NCBI RefSeq assembly: GCF_008107695.1 | Contig: NZ_VIRG01000066.1 | Span: forward strand, 1,302,001-1,366,000 | Source of the DNA: Stappia sp. BW2 | Lineage (GTDB): Bacteria > Pseudomonadota > Alphaproteobacteria > Rhizobiales > Stappiaceae | Length of the DNA: 64,000 nt | Direction of reading: 5' to 3' | Shown: positions 35,726 through 43,772 of the stretch, one piece after another | Numbering within the stretch: position 1 is the stretch's first letter | How the letters are laid out: each line of letters begins with the position of its first letter | Notes under the pieces: generated by a model | What the model was told of the DNA's origin: nothing | The model's input: only the letters and a program-made list of their open reading frames with translations | The model's database searches: none | Made by a program: the position numbers and the translations under genes

Positions 35726-35950
35726 TCACTTCGTCAAAATCAGTTTGCCCTGCTTGGTGATGGACAAACGGTAGGTTTCGTTGTTGTGGCGGATCTCGAT
35801 CTGGCGCTGACCACTGAACAGGTCGCGGGTATCGAGTTCCGATTTCGTCTCCCGTGGCGGCTTTGCCGCAAAGGCGCGCGAGGCGCGGCTGCTGGAACCC
35901 AGGGAGAGGCGGTGCTTCTGGCTGTTGGCGGTTGGTGTCATAGCGCGCAT
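35726..35950 (-). CDS. hemP: Hemin uptake protein HemP
   Basis: The product is about 74 residues. The conserved ending is intact: IEIRHNNETYRLSITKQGKL, then ILTK, preceded by DLFSGQRQ. HemP proteins are iron-repressed activators or accessory factors for haem uptake. The start at 35950 is set by AAGGA 6 bp upstream; the frame continues to 36073 but the added residues are not family-like. A perfect RirA-type box lies 105 bp upstream of the start. No haem receptor gene is adjacent. Confidence 0.82.
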   Translation of the reverse strand: MRAMTPTANSQKHRLSLGSSSRASRAFAAKPPRETKSELDTRDLFSGQRQIEIRHNNETYRLSITKQGKLILTK

Positions 35951-36054
35951 TCGGTCCTTGGCCTTTTTTCGCTCCTGAAACTGGTCAAATTTCAGCTTGT
36001 TAAAGGAGCAGTGGGACATCGAAATTAAAAGATGAGTTTCCAACTCAACTTTAT

Positions 36055-36075
36055 ACTTGACACTCATACTCAAGT
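36055..36075. promoter_or_regulatory. RirA-type iron-responsive operator upstream of hemP
   Basis: ACTTGA-N9-TCAAGT is a perfect inverted repeat containing the TGA-N9-TCA core of rhizobial iron-responsive operators. It lies 105-125 bp upstream of the hemP start and a rirA-like gene follows 380 bp away. Binding is inferred. Confidence 0.65.
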
Positions 36076-36396
36076 TTTCCTATCAAGGCAATGCCTGATC
36101 GAAACGGAACCGGAAATCGCGTCCTCTGGTTTCGGACTAGACAGGCCCTCCGGGAGACCGGAGTGACAAATGCCAGGCCAGCCAACCGCCCTCTCCTCTC
36201 CCTCAGCGGCAAGCCAGCCCGGCCTTTTCTTAAGTCCCCGCCCGCGCATGATGCGTGCCGTGACCGACCTTTCCCCGACATGCTGAAACAGATCGCCCCC
36301 GCAGCGAGAGCCTGCGTCAGCTTCTCCTTGCGCCAGAGGCCTCTCTTCCAGCCGGCGACCCGGGCCATCACTCGCTGAACTTCCCCTAGCCCAAAC
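36076..36396. other. Intergenic region between hemP box and rirA terminator
   Basis: Frames on both strands cover this stretch (for example minus 36051-36398 and plus 36091-36378), but neither has a domain or a ribosome-binding site and their composition is low-complexity. I see nothing functional here. Confidence 0.45.
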
Positions 36397-36427
36397 AAAA
36401 AAGGCGCCGACCGGTTGGTGGCGCCTT
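36397..36427 (-). terminator. Terminator of the rirA-like gene
   Basis: AAGGCGCC (36401-36408) pairs with GGCGCCTT (36420-36427) around an 11-nt loop; on the minus strand it is followed by TTTTTTGTTT. It lies 26 bp after the stop. Confidence 0.85.
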
Positions 36428-36453
36428 CGAAAACTTGATGAACCGGGAACCCC

Positions 36454-36918
36454 TTACGCGTTGGCCGCGATCGGAGTCTTGGTCATATCGATCTTCAGGA
36501 GATCGCGCATGCCGAAGCGGTCTTCCGATAGGTCGGCAATCGATTTGCCGTCCAGCACTTCCATGAACGCTTCCAGCGCCTCATGCAGCAGGCCGTTGAA
36601 GCCGCAGGACATGATGAGCGGGCAATCCTTGCGGCCGCTGTCGAAACATTCCGCAAGCAGGAAGCTCTCTTCAGCGGCGCGGACAACCTCGCCTACCGAA
36701 ATATTCTCTGCCGGGCGTGCCAGCATGACCCCGCCGTTCCGGCCACGAATGGTCTTGATCAGATTTGCATCGACCAGGACTTTCATGATCTTGAACAAGT
36801 GGGTTTCAGACATGTCAAAGCTGGCCGCGATATCCGCGACCTTGCTCGGTTTGTCGGGGTTCACGGCGCAGTACATCAGCGCGCGAACGGCATAGTTTGT
36901 CTGTTGTGTCAAACGCAT
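36454..36918 (-). CDS. rirA: Rrf2-family Fe-S regulator, RirA-like
   Basis: The product has 154 residues. It starts MRLTQQTNYAVRALMYCAVN, has a winged-helix region ending TIRGRNGGVMLARPAENIS near 58-74, and three cysteines at 91, 99 and 105 (AECFDSGRKDCPLIMSCGFN). The C-X7-C-X5-C spacing is that of RirA of Rhizobium, not the C-X4-C-X5-C of NsrR. RirA binds an Fe-S cluster and represses iron-uptake genes when iron is sufficient. A TGA-N9-TCA box lies 24 bp before its start and another in front of hemP. Orthology is likely but not proven; other Rrf2 repressors share this layout. Confidence 0.8.
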   Translation of the reverse strand: MRLTQQTNYAVRALMYCAVNPDKPSKVADIAASFDMSETHLFKIMKVLVDANLIKTIRGRNGGVMLARPAENISVGEVVRAAEESFLLAECFDSGRKDCPLIMSCGFNGLLHEALEAFMEVLDGKSIADLSEDRFGMRDLLKIDMTKTPIAANA

Positions 36919-36942
36919 GCATTAGATATGAGGCGCGCGCCC

Positions 36943-36957
36943 TGAAAGGTCAATTCA
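36943..36957. promoter_or_regulatory. Candidate iron box upstream of the rirA-like gene
   Basis: TGA-N9-TCA at 36943-36957 overlaps a minus-strand TTGACC that could be the -35 of the rirA promoter, 24 bp before the start. The flanks are less symmetric than at the hemP box, so autoregulation is plausible but weaker. Confidence 0.45.
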
Positions 36958-37019
36958 AAATTTGAATGTAGGAGGAGACTTTTTGCCAGAATCGGCCAAA
37001 AGCTGCGCTGACGACACCC

Positions 37020-38087
37020 TCAGGCAGGCTGCCCGGCGGGTGCGGAAGGCTCCAGATCGCCGGGCAGATTGTCCTTCATAAACACATCAATGCCGATACG
37101 TTCCTGCCCTTCGATGATCGCAGCGCCGTCGCAGAGCGCCTTCAACACACGGATAGCGCTACGGATTTCGTGTCCAGGGTCCTGGGCAATCACGGCATCT
37201 AGCACATCGTCCAGCAACGCTTCACGCGTGTAGGGCGTCAACTCGTGACCGACAAAGACAATGTCCTGACTACGGCCGCTTTCCTTCAGGGCCGCAATCG
37301 TACCCCTGTTGCCCGCGCCGATATTGTAAAGCCCGGCAAGATCCGGGTGTTCTGCCAGGAGCTTTCGCATCAGGTCGGCGTTGCGGGCGTTATCGTCCCT
37401 GCCCTCACGCACCTTCAACAACTCCAGATGAGGAAAGTCTTTTTCGATGACATCCCGGCAGCCCTGATAGCGCTCGGCGTGGTCGCGAAGGCCGAGTGAG
37501 CCTGCAATGATCCCTATCTTGGCCGGCACCTTTGGCAGGAAACGGCCGAGCAACCGCCCGGCGGTGCGCCCGGCGGCCACATTGTCGATACCGACGAAAT
37601 GCCGGCGGGAAGACGACGGATGATCGGAGACCAGCGTGACCACGGGCACGCCCCGGTCCTGCAGCCGGTCGATGGCGGCCTGCACTTCCGGAAATGCGGG
37701 TGCGACGACCGCGACACCGTCGCACTGCGTCCGATCGAGGATCGCCAGCGTGCCGGCCACCCGGTGGCCGTCGAAGGCGTCGATAGGCTCCACATGCACA
37801 TGCATGCGGTCGGCGCTCATGGTTTCGGCGTGAGACAGCGCTTCGCGGGTCAGGTCTTCCATGAAGGCGTTCGGGCCATTGGGAATGAGGAAGTGCAGAC
37901 GATAGACCCGTTTCTTGGCAAGACCCGCGGCAAAGACATCCGGCTTGTAATTCAGCGCATCGACCGCCTGCCGCACCTTTTCGATGGTGACCTTGCGCAC
38001 CCCCGGCCGGCCGTTCAGCACACGGTCAACCGTCGCCAGGCTGACGCCAGCCGTTTCGGCCACATCGTGAATGGTTACGCGCTTCAT
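37020..38087 (-). CDS. LacI family transcriptional regulator
   Basis: The product has 355 residues. The N-terminal helix-turn-helix reads TIHDVAETAGVSLATVDRVL, followed by the hinge and a sugar-binding periplasmic-protein-like effector domain with VRQAVDALNYKPDVFAAGLA and later HFVGIDNVAAGRTAGRLLGR. It should bind a palindromic operator with a central CG and respond to a sugar or related ligand. No sugar gene lies next to it. A LacI-type operator of unknown owner precedes the GH13 gene at 19735; whether this regulator uses it cannot be said. Confidence 0.9.
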   Translation of the reverse strand: MKRVTIHDVAETAGVSLATVDRVLNGRPGVRKVTIEKVRQAVDALNYKPDVFAAGLAKKRVYRLHFLIPNGPNAFMEDLTREALSHAETMSADRMHVHVEPIDAFDGHRVAGTLAILDRTQCDGVAVVAPAFPEVQAAIDRLQDRGVPVVTLVSDHPSSSRRHFVGIDNVAAGRTAGRLLGRFLPKVPAKIGIIAGSLGLRDHAERYQGCRDVIEKDFPHLELLKVREGRDDNARNADLMRKLLAEHPDLAGLYNIGAGNRGTIAALKESGRSQDIVFVGHELTPYTREALLDDVLDAVIAQDPGHEIRSAIRVLKALCDGAAIIEGQERIGIDVFMKDNLPGDLEPSAPAGQPA

Positions 38088-38205
38088 TCATCCCCCCGAA
38101 CGACAACCACAAGCCGCTCTCTTTCACCCAGGCGCAGCCCTTTGCTCGTCTCCGCGCGGACCACCAGGCCGATGCTGAAGAACGGGCCGCGTGTTCCGGC
38201 GTTTG

Positions 38206-38250
38206 CCGCCCATCCTTCGAGACAGCCCTGAAGCACCTTCTCAGGAAAAG
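38206..38250. repeat. Dispersed palindromic repeat, copy 3
   Basis: GCCGCCCATCCTTCGAGACA and the following GCCCTGAAGCACCTTCTCAG match the repeat at 26826-26866 with several mismatches. It sits between the LacI gene and a flavoprotein gene. Confidence 0.55.
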
Positions 38251-38379
38251 GAACAACACGGTCGCGGCGAAAGGACGGCCTGGAGCCAAACCTTCTTTCG
38301 GGTCACTATACCCGGCTCTGAGGGGCGGTCATCAAAAAATGCTGCGCCGCGCAAATCTCTTCCCCGAAAGGATACGCTG

Positions 38380-39558
38380 TCAGGCTACCTGACCGGCGGC
38401 ATGGCCAGACGACCAGGCCCACTGAAAATTGAAGCCGCCCAGATGGCCTGTGACGTCGACCACCTCGCCAATGAAATAGAGCCCGGGCACCTTTGTGCTC
38501 TCCATGGTCTTGGAGGAGAGTTCCTTCGTGTCGACCCCGCCCAGGGTAACCTCCGCCGTGCGATACCCCTCGGTGCCGACCGGTGTGAGCTGCCAGTGGT
38601 TCAACTGTTCGGCCGCCCGGCGCAGAACTTTGTCCGACTGGTCAGCAAGGCGGCCTTTCAGGGCAAAGGCCTGCGACAGTTCATCGGCCAGCCGGTTGGG
38701 CAGCAATCCGCCGAGGGCAGTCTTCAGGTCCTGTTTCGGGTTGTCCTTGCGGGCGCCCCGCAAGGCTTCGAAGACATCCGCCTCCGGAGACAGGTTCACC
38801 GAGATCGGCTTGCCCTCCTGCCAGTAGGACGAGATCTGCAGCACCGACGGACCGGACAAACCCCGGTGGGTGAAGAGCAGGCCTTCGCGAAACGATGTCT
38901 TTTGAAAGGAAACGACCGCATCCACCGAAATCCCGGCAAGCCGGCCGCACAATTCCTTGTTGGCATCGGAAAAGGTCAGCGGCACCAGCGCCGCGCGCGG
39001 GGCAATGACGTTGTGGCCGAAGCGCCTGGCCAGATCGTACCCGAAGCCGGTCGCGCCCATCTTCGGGATCGACGGCCCGCCGGTCGCCACCACAAGCGAT
39101 GCTGCCCGCAATGGCCCCTTGGAGGTAGAGACGGAGAACCGGTCGTCCGGTTTTTCAATCGCCTTGATTTCCGTTTCCAGCTGCAAGGTGCCGCCGGCCG
39201 CTTCCAGCTCGGCGAGCAACATGCGGATGATGTCCCTGGCGCTGTCGTCGCAAAAGAGCTGGCCGAGTGTTTTTTCGTGCCAGGAAATCCGGTGCTTTTC
39301 GACCAGCTTCAGGAAGTCCTGCTGGGTGTAGCGCTTCAGCGCCGAGACACAGAACCTCGGGTTCTGCGACAGAAAATTAGCCGGCGAACAATGGATGTTG
39401 GTAAAGTTGCAGCGCCCCCCGCCGGAAATGCGGATCTTCTCCGCCGGTTTCCCGGCATGGTCGACCACGAGCACCTTGCGCCCACGCTTCGCCGCCTCAA
39501 TCGCACACATCAACCCGGCGGCACCACCACCAAGCACAAGAACATCCAGATCACGCAT
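38380..39558 (-). CDS. FAD-dependent flavoprotein, HI0933/YhiN family
   Basis: The product has 392 residues. The FAD-binding motif is VLVLGGGAAGLMCAIEAAKR near residue 8, followed by the family block KIRISGGGRCNFTNIHCSPA near 40, and the C-terminal FAD motif is GLYFIGEVVDVTGHLGGFNF. HI0933/YhiN proteins are conserved NAD(P)/FAD oxidoreductases without an assigned substrate. It stands alone. It belongs to the TIGR00275-type branch, distinct from the TIGR03862-type relative at 23816-25069. Confidence 0.85.
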   Translation of the reverse strand: MRDLDVLVLGGGAAGLMCAIEAAKRGRKVLVVDHAGKPAEKIRISGGGRCNFTNIHCSPANFLSQNPRFCVSALKRYTQQDFLKLVEKHRISWHEKTLGQLFCDDSARDIIRMLLAELEAAGGTLQLETEIKAIEKPDDRFSVSTSKGPLRAASLVVATGGPSIPKMGATGFGYDLARRFGHNVIAPRAALVPLTFSDANKELCGRLAGISVDAVVSFQKTSFREGLLFTHRGLSGPSVLQISSYWQEGKPISVNLSPEADVFEALRGARKDNPKQDLKTALGGLLPNRLADELSQAFALKGRLADQSDKVLRRAAEQLNHWQLTPVGTEGYRTAEVTLGGVDTKELSSKTMESTKVPGLYFIGEVVDVTGHLGGFNFQWAWSSGHAAGQVA

Positions 39559-39623
39559 GGCGAGGTGTATAGCGGGAAAATCTGGACGGGGTAAGGGAGA
39601 CCTCAGTTTGTTTTCTCCGCTCC

Positions 39624-39797
39624 TCCGTCATTCCGGACAAGTGCAGCCAAAGCTGCGCACCGATCCGGAACCCAGCACATAAGCGTAAGCGTGAGCGAAC
39701 ACTTCTTGAAAAGAAAGAGAACCAGCCGCGCTTACGCGCGAAATATGTCTGGATTCCGGATCGGTGCGCAGCTTTGCCTCGCTTGTCCGGAATGACC
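39624..39797. repeat. Large intergenic inverted repeat, about 50-bp arms
   Basis: The left arm starts near 39625 (CGTCATTCCGGACAAG) and runs to 39675. The right arm 39749-39797 is its reverse complement (CTTGTCCGGAATGAC at its end) with about five mismatches; about 73 bp lie between. It carries no coding sequence. Relatives of this CATTCCGGACAAG palindrome are common interspersed elements in alphaproteobacterial genomes, as far as I know. It could fold into a long hairpin after the HI0933 gene. Confidence 0.75.
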
Positions 39798-39827
39798 GCA
39801 GTGGAGGATTGCATGGCTTCTCAAACC

Positions 39828-39860
39828 AAAAAACCGGCGGCCCTTTCGAGCCGCCGGTTT
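39828..39860 (-). terminator. Terminator of the liv operon
   Basis: AAACCGGCGGC (39831-39841) pairs exactly with GCCGCCGGTTT (39850-39860) with an 8-nt loop; on the minus strand it is followed by TTTTTTGG. It lies 26 bp after the livK stop. Confidence 0.85.
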
Positions 39861-39886
39861 CATTCTAACGCTTCTTGCGAAGTCGT

Positions 39887-41095
39887 TTATTTCATTTCGG
39901 TCAGGACTTCGAAGCCGTTGGTGCCGACTTCCCACAGGGCGTAGGTGCCCGGAACGTCGCCATTGGCGTCGAAGTTCTGGTCGCCGGCAGCGCCCTTGTA
40001 GTCGATGGCCTTGCCGGCTGCGATCAGTTCCTTGGCCTTCTTCCACTCGCCCGGACGGATCGGTTCGCCTTCGCCGTTGGAGACTTCGGCCATGGCCGCT
40101 GCAACGTCTTCCTTCTTGCCGCCAGCCTTTTCGACCGCCAGTGCCAGCAGGAACGCCGCATCATAGGACGTGGTGGCAAAGATCGCATCCGGATCGCCGC
40201 CGATGTTCTTGAAATCTTCGTTGAAGATATCGAGCGAAGCGGACTGTTCGCCAACCGGAGAAGACGCCACGAAGGTGCCGAGGTTTTCGACGCCCAGTTC
40301 GTTGATCACCGCTTCGGACTTCATGCCGTCGCCGCCGACGAACTTGTCAAAGAACCCGTTTTCCAGAGCCTGACGCAGAATGGTGAGGCCGGTGCCATCG
40401 CCATAGTCGAAGATCACCAGCGTGTCAGCGTCGCCCTTGGCAAGTTCGGCCAGGTTGGAACGATAGGAGGCCTTGCCTTCTTCGTGCGCTGCGAACTGGG
40501 TGACTTCGCCGCCGAGTTCATCGACGAATTCCGCCTTGAACGCGTTGGCAAGACCGGTGCCATAGTCGTTGTTGAGGTAAGCAACAGCGACCTTCTCGTA
40601 GCCTTGATCCTTCAGGGTACGTGCCAGCGCACGGCCCTGATAGTCATCGGACGGCACGGTGCGGAAGACGGTGCCCTTGTCATCGAGCGTGGTGATTTCC
40701 GGCGACGTGCCGGACGGCGTGATCATGGTGATACCGGCCGGGATGGTGACCGAACCGGCAGCGGCCAGCACCGCACCCGAGCAGTGCGGGCCGACAACGC
40801 CGATGACACCTTCGATGTTGACGGCCTTGGTTGCGGCGTCGGTGCCGTTCTGCGGGTTACAGGCACTGTCGCCGACAACACCAACCAGCTGTTCGCCATC
40901 GCCGATACCGCCTTGCTCGTTGACCTGCTGGAAAGCGAGCTGTGCTGCATCGATCATGGCCGGAGCCATGGCTGCGATCGGGCCGGAAATGCCGCCGAGC
41001 AAGCCGATCTTGACGTCGGCCTTTGCCGGTACGGACGCCAGCGCGGTTGCGGTCATCAGACCGGCAGCGAGTGCGAGAATCTTGGTTTTCATCAA
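39887..41095 (-). CDS. livK: Branched-chain amino acid ABC transporter substrate-binding protein
   Basis: The product has 402 residues. It has a Sec signal peptide (ILALAAGLMTATALASVPAK) and a type I periplasmic binding domain with VKIGLLGGISGPIAAMAPAM near residue 28 and VGVVGPHCSGAVLAAAGSV near 95. It captures a hydrophobic or branched-chain amino acid, or a related amide or urea-type ligand, in the periplasm. It is the last gene of the minus-strand livG-F-H-M-K cluster and has its own terminator. The ligand is uncertain: LivK relatives bind many small polar molecules. Confidence 0.88.
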   Translation of the reverse strand: MMKTKILALAAGLMTATALASVPAKADVKIGLLGGISGPIAAMAPAMIDAAQLAFQQVNEQGGIGDGEQLVGVVGDSACNPQNGTDAATKAVNIEGVIGVVGPHCSGAVLAAAGSVTIPAGITMITPSGTSPEITTLDDKGTVFRTVPSDDYQGRALARTLKDQGYEKVAVAYLNNDYGTGLANAFKAEFVDELGGEVTQFAAHEEGKASYRSNLAELAKGDADTLVIFDYGDGTGLTILRQALENGFFDKFVGGDGMKSEAVINELGVENLGTFVASSPVGEQSASLDIFNEDFKNIGGDPDAIFATTSYDAAFLLALAVEKAGGKKEDVAAAMAEVSNGEGEPIRPGEWKKAKELIAAGKAIDYKGAAGDQNFDANGDVPGTYALWEVGTNGFEVLTEMK

Positions 41096-41184
41096 AGTAC
41101 CTCCTCAATAGTCCGGTCTTCGCCGGGGCTTTGGTTTTTCGAGGCTCGGCCTCCCGAAACGGAAAGCTAGCCTGAGGAACGGAT

Positions 41185-42171
41185 CTAGGTGTGATCCGCA
41201 CCGGATCTCTTTGCGCGCCGGTCGCCTCTCAGAGGCTCCGGCAGCAGGCCTTCGGGACGGAAGCGTAGCACAAGCTGCAGCATCAGACCGATCAGGAACA
41301 GACGGATGTATTTCGCCTGGATCGCGTATTCCGTGGGCAGCCGGTCGGTGGCAATTTCCGACATGGACCAGATGATCCAGACCACCGCCGCCCCCAGAAT
41401 GGCCCCACGGTTGTTGCCGCTGCCGCCCAGGATCAGCATGATCCAGACCAGAAAGGTTGCCACCATCGGGTCGATGGCTTCCGGGGTGATGGAGCGGTTG
41501 AAATGCGCAAACAGCGCTCCGCCCAGGCCCATCAGCGCCGAGCCGAAGATGAAGGCCTGCAGGCGGCGGAACTCGACATCCTTGCCCATGGCCTTGGCGG
41601 CCCCTTCGTTGTCGCGAATGGCGCGCATCATACGGCCCCAGGGCGCGTTGAACTGGCGTTCCACCAGCACATAGGCAGCCACCAGCACGACGACCACGAT
41701 GGCAAGATAAGCTGCCTGCGATGCCAGATAGGCGGTTTCCTGCGCCAGGGTCGGAAACTCTGTCGCCGGACGCGGAATGCCGGAGATGCCACGCGCGCCG
41801 TTGGTCAGCACCGCTTCGGACTTGACCACCAGGCGAATGATTTCCGCAATGCCGATGGAGGCAATCGCCAGATAGTCGGAGCGGAACCGCAGACAGATCT
41901 TGCCAATGGGCCAGGCCACCAGCGCGGCGGCAAGCATCGCACCGATCCAGCCGACGAAGAACGGCATCTCAAAGCCGCCGATGCGCCCGTCGGCATATTC
42001 CGTCGTCAGCACGGCGGACGTATAGGCGCCAACCGCGAAAAATCCGGCGATGCCTGCATTGAAAAGACCCGCAAAGCCCCACTGAATGTTCAGCCCAAGC
42101 GCCAGCAAGGCATAAATGCCGATGAAGATCGCCATGAAGATGGCGTAGTTGAGAAGACCGAGATATTCCAT
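41185..42171 (-). CDS. livM: Branched-chain amino acid ABC transporter permease LivM
   Basis: The product has 328 residues, about nine membrane helices, with the family loop ERQFNAPWGRMMRAIRDNEG near residue 170 and a GLGGALFAHFNRSITPEA segment near 220. It pairs with LivH as the membrane pore of the transporter. It lies 15 bp after livH and 89 bp before livK on the minus strand. Confidence 0.88.
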   Translation of the reverse strand: MEYLGLLNYAIFMAIFIGIYALLALGLNIQWGFAGLFNAGIAGFFAVGAYTSAVLTTEYADGRIGGFEMPFFVGWIGAMLAAALVAWPIGKICLRFRSDYLAIASIGIAEIIRLVVKSEAVLTNGARGISGIPRPATEFPTLAQETAYLASQAAYLAIVVVVLVAAYVLVERQFNAPWGRMMRAIRDNEGAAKAMGKDVEFRRLQAFIFGSALMGLGGALFAHFNRSITPEAIDPMVATFLVWIMLILGGSGNNRGAILGAAVVWIIWSMSEIATDRLPTEYAIQAKYIRLFLIGLMLQLVLRFRPEGLLPEPLRGDRRAKRSGADHT

Positions 42172-42186
42172 TTTCTCTACCTCCCC

Positions 42187-43059
42187 TTACAGCACTTTGC
42201 CCTTGAGCAGCCCGGTGGGCCGCACAAGCAGCATGAACAAGAGGATGGCGAAGGCCATCGCGGCCTTGTACTCGCTCGGGATCACCAGCACCGACAGCTC
42301 TTCGGCAATGCCGACGATGAGCCCGCCAAGCACGGCGCCCTCGATCCGGCCGACCCCACCCAGAATGGCCGCAGCGAACATCGGTAGCAACATCTGCCAG
42401 CCCATCATCGACTTCAGCTCCGTATTGAGCCCGAGAAAGACGCCGGAGGCCGCACAAAGACCACCGGCAATTATCCAGGTGAGCATCACGACCTTCTTGT
42501 TGTCGATGCCCGAAAGCAAAGCGAGATTTGGGTTGTCCGACATGGCACGCATCGCCTTGCCCCATTTGGAGCGCGTCAGGAACAGCTGCAGCCCGCCGAC
42601 GAGCACGATCATGGCGATGAACGTCAGGATTTCACGGTCACGGATGCGCAGGCCGAAATAGTTTTCCGGACGGACAATACCACGCGAATAGGTTTCGGTA
42701 TCGACACCCCAGACTACCTGCACCACGGCACGGATCATCAGGGCGATACCCAGAGAGGCCATCACGGTGACGATTTTCGGCCGTTCGCGCAGATGTTCGT
42801 AGAACACCTTGTCGATGCCGACAGCAACGGCGGCGGTTGCGATAATGGCAATCGGCAGGGCCAGCAGCGGCGAAACGCCAAGGCCGGTGACAACTGCCAG
42901 CGCAATGAAGGCGCCAAGCGTCGCCAGGTCGCCATGCGCCAGATGGGCATAGCGCAAAATGGCGAAGATCAGCGTAATGCCAACCGCGCCGAGCGCATAG
43001 ATCGAGCCGAGCACGATGCCCGGAATGACGTAGAAATTGATGAGTTCCAGAAATTCCAT
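42187..43059 (-). CDS. livH: Branched-chain amino acid ABC transporter permease LivH
   Basis: The product has 290 residues, about eight membrane helices, with GIVLGSIYALGAVGITLIFA at the start, RYAHLAHGDLATLGAFIAL near 37 and SKWGKAMRAMSDNPNLALLS near 170. It is the second permease subunit. It lies between livF and livM with short spacers (5 and 15 bp). Confidence 0.88.
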   Translation of the reverse strand: MEFLELINFYVIPGIVLGSIYALGAVGITLIFAILRYAHLAHGDLATLGAFIALAVVTGLGVSPLLALPIAIIATAAVAVGIDKVFYEHLRERPKIVTVMASLGIALMIRAVVQVVWGVDTETYSRGIVRPENYFGLRIRDREILTFIAMIVLVGGLQLFLTRSKWGKAMRAMSDNPNLALLSGIDNKKVVMLTWIIAGGLCAASGVFLGLNTELKSMMGWQMLLPMFAAAILGGVGRIEGAVLGGLIVGIAEELSVLVIPSEYKAAMAFAILLFMLLVRPTGLLKGKVL

Positions 43060-43064
43060 ACCGC

Positions 43065-43772
43065 TCAGCCCCCCAGGAACATTTCGGCGACTTCACGGTC
43101 GGCCAGAAGATCGGCTCCGCTGCCTTCGTGGCGGTTCTTGCCGGCAGCCAGAACGTAACCCCGGTCCGCAAAGGCAAGTGCCTGCTTGGCATGCTGCTCC
43201 ACCAGAAGAATGGCGACACCCGTGTCACGCACATCCCGGCAGATCTGGAAGATCTGTTCCATGTATTTGGGCGAAAGCCCGGCGGTCGGCTCATCAAGAA
43301 GAAGAAGCTTCGGGTCGAGCATCAAGGCCCGGCCCATGGCCACCATCTGGCGCTGCCCGCCCGACAGTGAGCCGGCGAGCGTCTTGCGACGCTCCTTCAG
43401 GTCCGGAAACAGGGTGTAGACCCGGTCATAGGCTGCGCTGAGGTCACCCTTTTTCAGGAACCCGCCCATTTCCAGATTCTCGTGGATCGACATCTCACGG
43501 AAGATGTTGTCGACCTGCGGCACGTAGCAGATCCCGCGCTGGACAATGCGGTTGGGCGCCCACACGGTAATGTCGTCACCGTCGAACAGCATGCGGCCGG
43601 CGCGAATGGTCAGCAGGCCGAAAACGGATTTCATGGCCGTGGACTTGCCCGCACCATTCGGGCCGACAATGACGACGATCTCGTCCGGGTCCACATGCAG
43701 GGAAACGTCCTCAAGAATGTCGGCGTCACCGTAGCCCCCGGTGATACCCTCCATGGAAAGAAGCGCTGTCAT
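43065..43772 (-). CDS. livF: Branched-chain amino acid ABC transporter ATPase LivF
   Basis: The product has 235 residues. Walker A is VGPNGAGKSTAMKSVFGLL, the signature LSGGQRQMVAMGRALM and Walker B LLLLDEPTAGLSP. The start at 43772 overlaps livG by 4 bp; the frame upstream belongs to shadow sequence. LivF and LivG form the nucleotide-binding dimer of the transporter. Confidence 0.9.
   Translation of the reverse strand: MTALLSMEGITGGYGDADILEDVSLHVDPDEIVVIVGPNGAGKSTAMKSVFGLLTIRAGRMLFDGDDITVWAPNRIVQRGICYVPQVDNIFREMSIHENLEMGGFLKKGDLSAAYDRVYTLFPDLKERRKTLAGSLSGGQRQMVAMGRALMLDPKLLLLDEPTAGLSPKYMEQIFQICRDVRDTGVAILLVEQHAKQALAFADRGYVLAAGKNRHEGSGADLLADREVAEMFLGG

Noticed and set aside
36051..36398. Minus and plus frames between hemP and rirA
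   Set aside because: Low-complexity Arg/Pro-rich translations without start signals; the minus one also runs through the iron box.
39875..41170. 431-codon plus-strand frame opposite livK
   Set aside because: livK has a signal peptide and binding-protein motifs on the minus strand; the plus frame has none.
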